NCBI GenBank assembly: GCA_028564675.1
Contig: JAOVVO010000473.1
Span: 1 to 64,000, forward strand
Direction of reading: 5' to 3'
Source of the DNA: Onchocerca lupi
Taxonomy: Eukaryota > Nematoda > Chromadorea > Rhabditida > Onchocercidae
DNA length: 64,000 bases
Both the position numbers and the translations under genes were made by a program. Shown here piece by piece: positions 1-11,100 of the stretch. How positions within the stretch are numbered: position 1 is the stretch's first letter; each line of letters opens with the position of its first letter. A model generated the notes under the pieces. The model saw nothing but the letters and a program-made list of their open reading frames with translations. It ran no database searches and was not told the origin of the DNA.

Positions 1-1627
1 TACAACTTTACTGGCTTTTTACTAATTTTGTAACATCGATGGTATTTGGATATACTTTTTAAACCTTTCCGTATAGGCATCCTTTTCTTCAACTCTCCCA
101 TGATCTTGCTATTTCTTAAGTAAAATGCTGATTGACAAAAACTGCTGAAAATTTATGAACTTTTATGGATATTATTAACGAACCAAAACCAACTTTAAAT
201 CTTTTCCCGCATTTTGTGAATTGGTGCACTTCATCGACGGGCAAACGATATCAGTTTTATCGAAGTTTTAAATTTGAGGGCGCTTTCTGCAGCTCTTATG
301 CAATTCCTCACTACAATCAATTTATGACAAAAAAAAGAAGGAAGAAAAATGAAGTAATTACCTATTCTACTTTAGTTATATATTCATGCAATACACGAAG
401 CATTATAGACACTCTCTCCAAATATTCCGAAACATCGAATATGTTTTGGACTTTGTTCAAATAAAAGCGCCTACATTTATAAAATTAGTAAATTTGTCAA
501 ATATTCGCAAAGTACAGAAATGCATAGTGGAAGTATTATTTATTCATTGTAATAACATAGAATTTTACATTCTAATTCACTTAAAGTTAACCGTAATTTT
601 GTTTACTAAATGTGCCAGGCACCAAATATAGTCGAATGTTACATTTTCTAATTTATTCTCACTCTGAACAAAAAACCAACGATTCAACAAATTTTTTATA
701 AAAATTTAATTTAATTTTATGACGAAAATCATCATTCACGAGAACAAAGTGTATAATATTTCCTTCTAAAGTGATATTCTAGGAAAATTATCTTTTGACT
801 TCCATATATATATATATTTGAAATTTGCTGCATCATTTTGATAATTGTAGATAATATTACTCCATTTATAATTTCTGATACTCTCCCATTTATCTCCGCA
901 TTGTAGTCGAGTTCATGAATTACATCACTTGTTACAATTTTTGTCCCAATTTGCTTTCGATTTTCTTTTTTCTACATTCACTTCACATAATTGAAAACTA
1001 AATTTCTTGTGTAATGAGGTTAGAATATCGTCGACTTTGTATAATAGTAGCAGTTTAGTTTGTAATCACTGATCAATTAACGAAAATATTAGGAGTGTTT
1101 GAAGCTCAATTCTCTAGGAATGGATTAGTACATCTAATTAAGATGTTCAGTTAAAATTACTATTAAGTTTGGAAATGGGTATTTCGAGAAAAGCTTAGTT
1201 TTCATTTTGATTTTAAATTTGTCGGATTATATTCTAAAGGTGATTCAAGTTTGAATTTGAAACAAATTTTCAAAAAATCAATATTTGATGTTGTTGGTTA
1301 ATCTAGCATACATGATTTTTTGCCAAAGGAAATTCTGTACACCAGCGTATTGACTAATTAGAAAGGAATAGTTTTGCCAATATGAAAACCATTTGCTTTG
1401 CATATTGTTATTTCTGCAAAGCATTATATCTAAGTTCTAAAGAAATGCATGAACAACGCCAGAGCATCATTCATTCATAAGAAGTTTTGAATTGCCCATA
1501 CCTAAGTCGACGAATTCCAATTTTGAATAAGTCAGTTGTTATAATGATTCGTAAATTTTACAACTGAATGATAGTCGCTAATCTATTTAAGTCGCTTGAA
1601 AGGATAGCCATAATTGTTGCGCTAATG
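1..1627. other. AT-rich intergenic DNA, no gene supported
   Basis: No exon with consistent splice sites was found. The ATG-initiated ORF at 165-464 has the composition expected of random AT-rich DNA and is not called. The stretch precedes the TMEM218-type gene and probably includes its promoter. Confidence 0.5.
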
Positions 1628-1641
1628 GTTTCCATAGTTAC
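1628..1641 (+). promoter_or_regulatory. X-box-like (RFX/DAF-19) motif
   Basis: The 14-mer GTTTCCATAGTTAC fits the nematode X-box consensus RTHNYYWTRRNRAC at 13 of 14 positions; the mismatch is T instead of a purine at position 12. It lies about 400 bp upstream of the start codon of a TMEM218-type gene, and transition-zone genes are known RFX/DAF-19 targets in nematodes. The motif match is direct; its function is inference. Confidence 0.45.
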
Positions 1642-2044
1642 GTGTATCTTCAAAGTTTAATTGATGTAGTTTAGTTGTACTTGCTGTATTCGGAAAAAAA
1701 GAGTTAAAGTCGGTTTGAACAACGAATTAATTGAATTAATTGCTGATCGCAATTATGACCTTTTTAGTAAAGGTTCACGCGTAATCATACGTGACATGCA
1801 GTTGGGTTATTGTTAGGTTGTAATATAGCATAATATTATTATGCTGTATTTCTTCCTAAAATTTTCGAGTCATTTGTATGCTTCATTTTCTCGAAATTGC
1901 AACTTACGAATCAATCATTTTGGACAACAATCTTGTATGACCAATAAAAATCCAAGCACTTTGAGACAATTTTACCTGTTTTTTTTCCTCTTATCATGAA
2001 TGAATTACGCATCTTTTTTATTACATTTTTGCATTTTGCAGAAG

Positions 2045-2460
2045 ATGTCTATGCTTATACTTGGTGTTGGCCCTGGTATTATTATCGTGATATTTATATG
2101 GATTTTTAGTATTGTTTCATGTATTATATGTATACGGATGCGAAGAACGTAAGTTTCGCTTCTCTTCTCTTCTAATTAGCAAAATATTTAATTATTATCT
2201 TGAAAAACTATCCGTACCTTTTCAGTTTCGTAGCGATCGCTGCTTTGGTTGTTGAAGTTATCATTACACTAGTCATAATATCCTGGCCTTTGGCTGGATA
2301 TACGATTTCCGAAAAGGTTGGAGTTTCCGTTGATTATGTTGGGATTCCGCGGTTTATTTTGGCCGTTGTAGAGGCTGTGATTTTACTAATATTTTGCATT
2401 GCGTACGTAAAATACGATCTGACTGCAGCTATTCCTGTTTCAACTGTTACTTCAGATTGA
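2045..2460 (+). CDS. tmem-218: TMEM218-like ciliary transition-zone membrane protein
   Basis: Two exons, 2045-2148 and 2226-2460, join in phase (104 + 235 nt) to give 112 residues; human TMEM218 is about 115. The intron is 77 bp with GTAAGT and TTTTCAG ends. The N-terminus LGVGPGIIIVIFIW matches the family signature LGVGAGVF-x-LALLW. Three hydrophobic segments follow: about residues 3-29, 36-57 and 76-95. TMEM218 is a small multi-pass protein of the MKS module at the ciliary transition zone, so the product is expected at the base of cilia, which in nematodes means sensory neurons. A CATTTTGCAG acceptor ends 4 nt before the ATG, which suggests trans-splicing or a 5' UTR intron. A candidate AATAAA lies at 3036-3041. 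Identity rests on remembered family sequence and on length; no alignment was run. Confidence 0.88.
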
Positions 2461-4750
2461 TGAAATTGTAGAAAATGCAGATATTAGCCGATCTCTTCCC
2501 GAATGAAATTACTTTGAAAATTTTTTGTTGTGCAGAATATTGTTTATTTGATCATTCATTTCGTTAAATTTTGCTTATTCCAAAATAACATCAACTGTAA
2601 ATCAAAATTTTAAGATTTAATCTGAGAATAACTTCCTACTGAACGTAATACTTCCTTATGGTTGGGAGTCTGAAGACACTGCGCTAGAAGTTGATTTGTC
2701 ACGAAAAATTTTGCATCTTTCCATGCTTGAAACTGGAAAAAATATATACAATAACGGACATAAACGATGACCAGCCAGGATTTTGCAGTAATAGTTATGG
2801 AATTTGAAGTTTTTTTATGGGACAGCTTTTAATGTACTTATTTCCATTTTTTTCATCTCGTAGTTTGTCGATTACATAGATTTAAAAAAAATCTGATAGA
2901 TAATGAGATGTTGTTTCCCTTTTAGTAACACATTTTTGGCGACTGTGATGAATATTTTAATGAATACGTTATATCTATTTTTTTCTTTACTTATAATACG
3001 CCCATTTGCATTATTATGCTAGGTAAAGTTTATGAAATAAAAAGGAAAAAATTGTACCTTTAGATGTTCTTCGGATTCGTTTTTTCCATTTGTTGTTTCT
3101 TTGTTGGTGGTGAATGGTGGCGTTTGGGTGGCTTTGGATACTATTGTTTTACTTCCTTTAGACTTCCGTTCTTCCTAAATCTTGAAGATTGAAAGTTCAA
3201 GAGTATTAAATCTCTCGAGTTAGCATGAAAGAGCGTGTAAGATTGTGTAAGATTGATTGATGCATTAAATAATATAATCAACATGTTTTCCAGAAAAAGA
3301 TATGCTTTGAAGCGAAATTATAAATCGCTAGCCCTGCTGTTGAAAGTCTCCTATCATTTCAAGACTTTCAAAATGGTCAGCTTGATTTTAGTTTCGATTT
3401 GTTATTTTAAGTTTTCCTCTTTTTTCTGCACTTATGCGAATGATCATGTAACCGACACTCGCTGGACCATGGTTACGAGAAACTTGCCAATGAGTTAGTT
3501 GAAAAGTCCCGACAAATAGTTTTCGAGGGTAACCATCTCAGCGGTTATAGATTTCATCCCACTCATTTGAAAATAATTAAAAAGCGAGACAATCAATATA
3601 TTCTTGACATTTGATCGTTACGCAAAAATGAGTTCAAAGAAAAGAGAATTACAGTAGTTTGCGTGCCAAATGAAGCCACTTGTGCGAAGCATGTTGTTAA
3701 TTTGTCTGGCAGTAAAAGCTTCTCTTGTGGTGGTTTTAGTTGTGGAACTGTTCTACATACTGCATCAAGTTGTTGTTTATTGCCAACTTGATTCTCTTCT
3801 ATTCTGAACATGAAATTTTTGTACTCAGCTGTGAAGGGAACTGCATTGTTGAAGTACTAATAGACAATCTTCAGGATAGAAAAGAGTAGGCGGTAGGAAA
3901 ACAAGAAATGAAATCCAATAAATTATGAAGATTCTAATTCCGAATTGTTTCATTTTTTGTTTGTTTCTATATTTTTAATGAAGAAAACTCGAAATTTGTT
4001 TTCCTCATCACTTTGCATTGAAAGTTTATCGTACCTCCTCTCGTTTTGAACGTTCTTGATTTGATAAACTTCCTGATCGTTCGTTCTTTTTTCTCTCACT
4101 TTCTCTAGAATAACAGAATTTAAAAAAAAAAAAAAGCTTTAATATACATAACACTGCAAATTCATAAACATTGTGAAAGGAAATATCGAAATACAGATTT
4201 CTTGATCGTCCTTTTCAGGTAAGTTTCATGCAAAAACTATATGAACGAATAATGTTCCGGAAATGATAACTCTTTTGCACCAAGCTTAGCTTGTTAACAA
4301 TATCCACTGATTAATCCCTCGGTCAAAGTTTAACGTCGCTGCATATTTAAGAACTGACATCAAGCTAAAGTAGGCACAGATTTAAGTACTGCGGTGCGTC
4401 TTAGTAATGACTTGATCTCCGTGGATAAAGCTTAATTATATAGATAATTTTATAGTGAACAGATTTGATTTTTAATTTTGAATTTAGGAAAAAAATTAGT
4501 TCGAGTTCAACTCAAGAGATTAGAGAATCTACTAAGGCTAGGCGTTCAATAAACATTCAGCCTAGATTTGTGCAAATTTATGCTGTAAGAAGCTAATTAG
4601 TAATGACTAATTCAAAAGTCGGTTGAGAAAAGGTGTGAACTTCATGCAAGAATGAAAGCTTTTCGTTTGAGTTTTCATCGAATATTTTTGTGTCTTACAA
4701 TCGTATTTCAGTCAATAACAATGACCACAAATCATATCGTCGAATCACCG

Positions 4751-4783
<33 letters not shown>

Positions 4784-5604
4784 GTGATAGGGAAAATATA
4801 CCGCTGATGTGACATTGGTTTAGACTCACATTTTGGTGCTTTTGTCGGCTGTTCCTGCAAAATGGCTTGAATTGGTCTCAAATCAATTGAAACAGAATTT
4901 TAACCAAAATAATGGTACTATACCGTGCTAAGGGATCATTTCGACGTTGGCATGAGATAGAAGCGATTGAAATACGGAAAAATTCGAGCATTTGCTGTGA
5001 ATGAATAATTCAACGCACTTTCCAAAAGCTTTTATAATTATGATTCAAATCAACGAAAAGTAGGGATCTTTCAGGAAGTTTATTGCACAGGCTAACATGG
5101 AGTGTAAGAGCTACACTTTCTTCTTTTTTTTCTTCGTCTTCAATTTCCTTCTGTCTTTTTCTATTCTAATACTATTGAGAATACTTAATAAAGATAATGC
5201 ACATGCGGCATTTCATATTCTTAATCTCCATCAATCTGTTGTAAATAATTTTAGCTTTCTTTCCGCACAATATAATCACAAATTTTCACATTCAGAAAAA
5301 AAAAAAGAAATTGAGAAAAATTCAGTCCATGAATTTATGAGATTCGTAACTTCAACAAATTATTGATATATTTGGATTTTATCAAGAATAAAAAAAGTTT
5401 ATTTGTTCTGAAAGAGGAAGATTAAAAACGACAAGAAATTCGTTTAAAATTTTCAGTTCCAAAGATCTAACCAGTGACTCGAACAAATCACATATTATAT
5501 TTAGCTCCACTTAAGAATAATTTTTCGTTTGTGCAATAGCTTTGTTAATGATCTACTTGTTCCGTAACTCTCTTAATTTATTTGCTTTTATATTCTTTTT
5601 CCAG
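2461..5604. other. Intergenic, AT-rich, poly-A runs
   Basis: Begins with the 3' UTR of the upstream gene. It holds a run of 22 A at about 4751-4772 and several short ORFs. One of these, 3373-3498, encodes a 41-residue product with a hydrophobic start that could be a secreted peptide, but no splice or family evidence supports it. No gene is called. Confidence 0.4.
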
Positions 5605-5688
5605 TCATCAGAAGCTGGAATTCGTGAAGTTGCAGTTGACATTGGTATTTATGCCTATTCTCTCTCTGCGAATTTGCTACCATACTGA
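5605..5688 (+). CDS. Possible orphan 3' terminal exon
   Basis: A strong acceptor (TATTCTTTTTCCAG) is followed directly by 27 open codons and a TGA. The translation begins SSEAGIREVAVDIGIY and is less Lys/Asn/Phe-rich than random DNA here. I could not find an upstream exon that joins it. A second frame of the same block is also open (about 44 codons), which weakens the case. Product unknown. Confidence 0.22.
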   Translation, partial: SSEAGIREVAVDIGIYAYSLSANLLPY

Positions 5689-6945
5689 AACGAAAAATCG
5701 GAGAAGATTGAGAAATACGAAAATTCATGAGACATCATGACTACAAAAACTGTACACAAATATTGCCATTAAGTCAATCTAACAAACACTTGATGGAAAT
5801 AAGACTTGAAAATCATTGGATCATCTTTCTTCCGATTAAATTTCTGAGTCGGAAAAAAGATGATCTGATGATCTGTGCGGATAATAAACTTTTTGTATTT
5901 TGTCACATGCCATCAGAGCATTGCATTCACTTGACTAAACTCTTTTTTCACCTGTTTAACTTCTAATTTTTCACATTCAAGCACTGATAAAAATAAATTA
6001 CTACCAATTACAATGAAAAAAAGAAAATTTATGTGAAAATATTTATACTTGTCGGTTCTGTGAATATGTGGCATGTAATGTGTTCCTAAGAAATCATAAA
6101 TGTTATGATTTATTGCTATTTCTTTGTACAACATTTTCAGAAACAACTTGGAACATAAAACATTCTGATAATTTAGAACATAAAATTTTTCGTAATACAG
6201 GTGACCTGATGGTAAAAGGAAGTATACCGACAATAATTAATGATATTTACCGGACATTGCTGCTACATCAATATTCTGCCTCTGTTTTCACTTAGTAATA
6301 CGACAGTCTTGCAATTTTAGTTCATCCTGCTAAAAATGATTGTGTTAAAAAAGGTTTTTTAAGCAAGGAATTTTTTAAATTCATCTATGCTGAAAAAATC
6401 ATAGAGATTTGAATTACATGGTGTCAACTCCAGAAAGCAGCACAAGGCATTATTTCAGAATTTTTACGTGAAGAACACCTGTCATAACTTTCACTTCTGA
6501 AATAGAATTACTGCAAAAAAAGTACTACAACAAGTCATGCCATTTTAGTATAGCTATTTCTTTCATTCCAACAAACTTAATCTCTTGGTATTGATTTTTA
6601 TACGAAAAATTGGACTAGATAGAAACTATGTATATTATTCTTTGAACAGTTTCGAAAATGATAGGTTTAGACAATCCTAATATTTTCTCTTAGATTACTA
6701 TATTTTTTAAGAATCTGCATCAGAATGAGTAGCATTTATGGAAGTAGAGCAATGATAAGACGACAGTTTTAAATCTTAATCAATAAATAAAACTACGAAC
6801 TCTGGAAATTAATATTTCTTTATCAATTAGCCGCATATATACGAATTATAAAGAGATAAAATTAAATGAAAAAACTGATTACCAAAATTTGTCATGTTGA
6901 ATCAAAGATTTCAAGATCACTGATGACATTCAATCGTTTTTAACT

Positions 6946-6965
6946 ATTCAGGAATATTCCTGAAT
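6946..6965. promoter_or_regulatory. Four-unit heat-shock-element-like palindrome
   Basis: The 20-mer reads ATTCA GGAAT ATTCC TGAAT: four contiguous alternating nTTCn/nGAAn pentamers, the exact architecture of an HSF binding element. It sits at the centre of a perfect 22-bp palindrome (6945-6966). The nearest confident start codon is the FGFR1OP2-like gene, 1.3 kb to the right. The arrangement is seen directly; regulation by HSF is inferred. Confidence 0.4.
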
Positions 6966-7206
6966 AATAGTATCTAAATTTCTTTAAAAAGTTGGCTTCC
7001 AATATATACATATGTATTCAATACGACAAATTCTGGCAATCAGTTTTTTTTTTTTTTTTCTACTTTACCCCTTTTTCGTTATATTTATTGTAACTGCCGC
7101 TATTAACTGACAAAGAAATATTAATTTTTAAAGTTTGCAGTTTTATTTGTCGACCAACATTTGAAATTGTCGTCAGTTAATAGGTGCATTAATCAAAGTT
7201 TAAAGA

Positions 7207-7248
7207 TTATATATATATAGGAAATTATATATATATATATATATATAA
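7207..7248. repeat. (TA)n microsatellite, two blocks
   Basis: Two alternating TA tracts are separated by a short GGAAAT interruption. Confidence 0.9.
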
Positions 7249-7444
7249 ATATAGGAACTCATCTAATTTACTCCAAATAATTTTGAAAAAGTTCTTCAAA
7301 TACCGGATATTTCGAATAATTTCAAATAATTTTTAAATAAAAGAAGTAATATTAGCGATATAATTTGTAGATTTCGATTAAATTCCAGTTCAGGTCTAGC
7401 AATTTTCTGAATAGCAATCACTTATAAGATACTGGACTTTTCTC

Positions 7445-8250
7445 TTAGGTAATTTCCTCATCCTTCTCATCAACTTGAATTTCAACTGCTTCGACAAATC
7501 TTTCACCTGAAATGAAATGTTTGCACAGCGATTAGGTGCATTATTTGGGGCAACAACAGGGAATCATTGTCAGTGCTTCGTGTGCGTATGTGGTGTACGT
7601 GCGTATGCGTGCATATGTGTGTATCCGTGCGTATGCGTGCATATGTGCGTGCATATGTGTGTCTACGTGCGTATGCGTGCATATGTGCGTACACATGTGG
7701 GTGTACATGCGTATGCGTTCATATGTGTATGCAAGCGTATGCGTGCATATGTATGTGCGTGTGTGTGTATGTATGTGCTTATGTACGCGTATATATATGG
7801 CTGTGGGTGTGGGTGGGGGATAATTTCTTCTTTTTATGATTATAGCAGTTTCATGATAAGGGTGACTGAAAGATGCGAGAGGAAGGGAAGGTCTCGTTGC
7901 AATCAACATTTATTTTAGATCTCAAACTTTCTTACAGAACGGATAACATGAAGTAAAGTTGTTTGCCACTTCCATCAGCAAAAGTTGCTTTGTAAGTTTT
8001 TTATACAATACGCTTACTTCCTATGGAAAGGAATTAACTTAATTATTTTTTTGAGCATCGATTTACCTAATCATTTGCGAACTTAATATAACATCACATA
8101 CACGTATCGATATTGAAAAAATTTAGTAGAAATTGCTGGTAACACGGCTATCATCTCTTCTTGACGTTGAAATCCCGGAAATACAGATTTAACTAAATTC
8201 TCTGTCGTTTTTATTAGCTGTTTTACCGTCTTCACCGTAGAGCATTTTTT
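7445..8250 (-). CDS. Possible minus-strand gene fragments, unassigned
   Basis: Two exon-like blocks lie on the minus strand. The lower one (7506 down to 7445) follows a CATTTCAG acceptor and ends in TAA after an acidic reading, GERFVEAVEIQVDEKDEEIT if one base is supplied by the previous exon. The upper block, about 8250 down to 8104, is open and reads through FPGFQRQEEMIAVLPAI up to a GTGTATGT donor. A third open piece near 8000-7945 (ADGSGKQLYFMLSVL, then GTAAGA) cannot be joined in phase to either. The purine/pyrimidine repeat at 7579-7799 would fall in an intron. If real, the gene is head to head with the FGFR1OP2-like gene. It could equally be chance ORFs or a decayed gene. Confidence 0.22.
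7579..7799. repeat. Alternating purine-pyrimidine (TG/CG/CA) minisatellite
   Basis: About 220 bp of almost uninterrupted alternating R-Y sequence. Five near-identical copies of a 19-mer containing GCGTATGCGTGCATATG start at about 7599, 7627, 7667, 7707 and 7733, two of the intervals being 40 bp. Several frames on both strands are open only because the repeat lacks stop codons. Such sequence is a classic Z-DNA former. Confidence 0.9.
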
Positions 8251-8267
8251 CTGTTTTATTTTCAGCG

Positions 8268-11100
8268 ATGAGTTCAACAAGTATCGGCCAGTTAATGGCT
8301 GATATGCGTCAGCTTGTCATCAATTTGCAAACGCGTGAACGTGCTACGGATAATGCGCTCGCAAAAAGCCAGATTGTTAATGACAAAATTTCTGGTATGA
8401 AAGAGGTAAGAAAACTTTTTGAAAGTATTATATAATTGTTGATTTAAAGACTAAATATTAAAGTAGCGTAGAAGATTTCTTCTGCTCCACTAATTTTGTT
8501 TGTAAGATTGAATTCTCTATATACATTAAGGCCCTTTTTTTCAGGTTATTACAGACTGTGAATTGTTATGTATTTGTAATTAGATAGTCTTTTAGTCTTG
8601 TCTTCCTTTCAGACAAGAAATATTATTAAAAGATGTTTGAAAGATTAGATTGAACTATCTTTCAAAATGTGGACAAGAAAGGAATGAGCATGATTTATAA
8701 TGAAGAACTAAAGCTGGAGCCATAGGTGGAAATTGTCTATCATAGCTTAAATTTTTTTTTCTTAAAATTCTTCATTACACTGAAGAAAGAAATGAGGCAA
8801 AATATACGTAACGAGAAATATAACTCAAAATTGTAGCTTTGACAATTAGAACCAATACTAGCACTACCATTATTGCCATCTGATGATGAGCTTGCGAAAA
8901 AAGTTTGTACCTGTCGTTTGAGGAATCTCTTTTAGTACCAAGATGAAGTGGCAAATATGAATGATTGTTGGCGAATGCAAGGACGCAAAGTACTTGTTGC
9001 AGGCTTGCAACATGAAAATCGACAAATTTTGCAGTTACAGCAAGAGAACAGGTGTGTTGTGATCTAGGATTGATCCTATCTAGCATTTTACTGTTTGCTT
9101 AATTGTTAAATTTTTCATATGTAATTAAATGATAGGCAACTCAAATTAATTGGATTTATATGATTCACCCATTTTTTATTAGATTATCTGTTGAATGCTA
9201 CACTGTAGTTGCAAACAGAAAGACCTTTTATGATTACACGTCATTGGGTACGGAAAGTAAAATAAAGTTTATCTTTCAAATTTTAAAATACCGAAGTTTA
9301 TTCGAAATTGCTGAAAACGCACTAATGAAATTTTCAGGGAACTGCGACAAGCGTTGGAGGATTGCGAAAATACCCTACAATTAGTAATGCAAAAACATAG
9401 AGATGTTGTAACAAAACTTGCGAAGCAGTTTATTCCTCCATTTCGAATCTTAGTCAGTAAGCTAGAATATTTGTGTTCCATTTTTATAACGAGTAATTAA
9501 TTAGCAACTAGTAAATTAATTATATTTATCTTCACTTTTTGGTTCTGTTTTCTGCTTTTTTTTGAGATCCTTCATCCCTTATTTTATTTGAAGTAGTGTC
9601 GATAAATTTTTTGCAGCAAGAAAACAAGAAGTGTGAAGCCTCTATAAACGAAAAAATCGTCAATCTTTCAAGGTTACTGAATGAATGTCTTGCTGATGGC
9701 GAGAGTATTTCGAATCATGATCAAGAGGTTATTTTATTTCTGTTCTTTTCTTAGCACAGTTGATGAGGATGCTTTAACTGTTCTATTTATTGCTTTAATT
9801 AGTATCATTAGCACAAATTTTGGAATTCCATATATGAAATTTAAAATTAATCTCCCATGTTAATCATTTTGGAATCAACGATCTGTTTTTAAAAATGACT
9901 GATAGTTAATTATACCTCATTTCTTTTTTCATAACTGATTACACTGATTTGTCTTCCACCGTATAACAACTGAGGATTCAATTGAACTTAGTCAGACAAT
10001 TGCTCCCCATTGGAGAAAGCAAACAAGTCATACATCATATTAAATTGTTAGAATTTTCTTGTTTACCTTTGTTATTTGATTAGAAAAAAACAAAACTTGC
10101 TGCAGTTGATTGCAAGGCTGACAACAGAGAATGCATGCCTTAGGGAGCTGCTGAATATTTCAACCTACAACGAACCAAATATTGCACGTAATTTCCTGGA
10201 TATTACAAGTGATGAGAAACCGAATTACTCTAATGGTCTCACAGCTGTTTATGATAAAAATTGTGAACAAAGTAAGGAGAAAGTATTTAATTCATCAATA
10301 TGAACACTTTTCTGTTTTTCATTATTTTTCAATTAAATTGATTCGGGGATAGTTTTGCCATACTAGTGATTCTGCAACAGTGCGTCTGAGCTGTCTTTGT
10401 GTTCATCTAAGCCCCTATTACTTTTAGGTGCAGAGTTTTTCTTCTTTCCTATTCGATAGTGATACAAATCTGGATATCACCGATCGTTTTGACTACTATT
10501 ACTATAGGCTTTCAAGAATTGGGGCGCAGGTGTTTCCAGTGTACAATTGTACACATCTTACTCTAGGAAGGAGCATTCTGTTCGCACGTATCACACTTTT
10601 TGTGATATTTTGAAGTACGGTTAGTAAAATTTTAAAGAAAATACGATCTTAGAGTAAGGCATTTGAGATGTTCTTTGAGTCTTGAAATCATTCTTTAATT
10701 GTTTTAGATAATGGTGGTGCATCTACGCCGACCGGGAATTCATTTTTGCACAACAAGGAAGATATCAGGCAAAATTCCGTTTTGGTAGTGTTTGATTTCA
10801 TATGAAATAAAATTATTATTTTTTTGCTGCTGCATTGTATCGGAAATACTAAACCACATCCAATACATAAATAGTATAATACGAGAGATATCTAAAGACT
10901 TATAAAATGTAATTTTAAATTTGATTTCATTCTTTTCAAAATTATCAATTTTTTTCTAAGTTTTTCTTAATTTTTGTATAATCATATCAAAGTTCTTTTG
11001 ATGTGAATTCGCAGTTTTTCAGGTGAAGAAGGTATCTGACACCATGATTAAGAAAAACGCAATATCTCATGCACAACGGAGAAAACAGTGTGGTAAATGA
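8268..11100 (+). CDS. FGFR1OP2: FGFR1OP2/SIKE family coiled-coil protein
   Basis: Seven exons: 8268-8405, 8936-9051, 9338-9452, 9617-9727, 10106-10271, 10708-10784 and 11023-11100. All join in phase, giving 266 residues; human FGFR1OP2 is about 253. Diagnostic stretches are GLQHENRQILQLQQENREL (family: GIQQENRQIRELQQENKEL), then LEDCENTLQLVMQKHRD, and near the C-terminus LTTENACLRELLNIS (family: LEQENKGLREILQIT). The protein is predicted to be almost wholly coiled coil with a polar, disordered tail. Vertebrate members are accessory subunits of the STRIPAK phosphatase-kinase assembly with SLMAP and striatins, so a cytoplasmic scaffold role is expected. A TTATTTTCAG acceptor ends 2 nt before the ATG, which suggests spliced-leader addition. 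The exon 3/4 junction is ambiguous: 9452/9617 or 9456/9621, same length either way. The segment between the two coiled-coil blocks is shorter than in vertebrates, and the last two exons are less conserved. Confidence 0.92.

Larger units (their letters stand above)
5689..7444. other. Intergenic, AT-rich
   Basis: No supported gene. It contains the heat-shock-element-like palindrome at 6946-6965, poly-T at about 7047-7060 and TA dinucleotide repeats, each listed separately. Confidence 0.5.

Noticed and set aside
165..464. 99-codon ATG ORF
   Set aside because: Composition matches random AT-rich sequence, there are no splice or leader signals, and no family resemblance.
3373..3498. 41-codon ORF with a hydrophobic start
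   Set aside because: Could be a secreted peptide, but it is too short and unsupported by neighbouring exons or known sequence.
5097..5366. 89-codon ORF with a hydrophobic, Phe-rich start
   Set aside because: The Phe run comes from a poly-T tract, and no splice context supports it.
7503..7918. Several long ORFs on both strands, Cys/Val/Ala-rich or His/Thr-rich
   Set aside because: All run through the alternating purine-pyrimidine repeat, which lacks stop codons in every frame.
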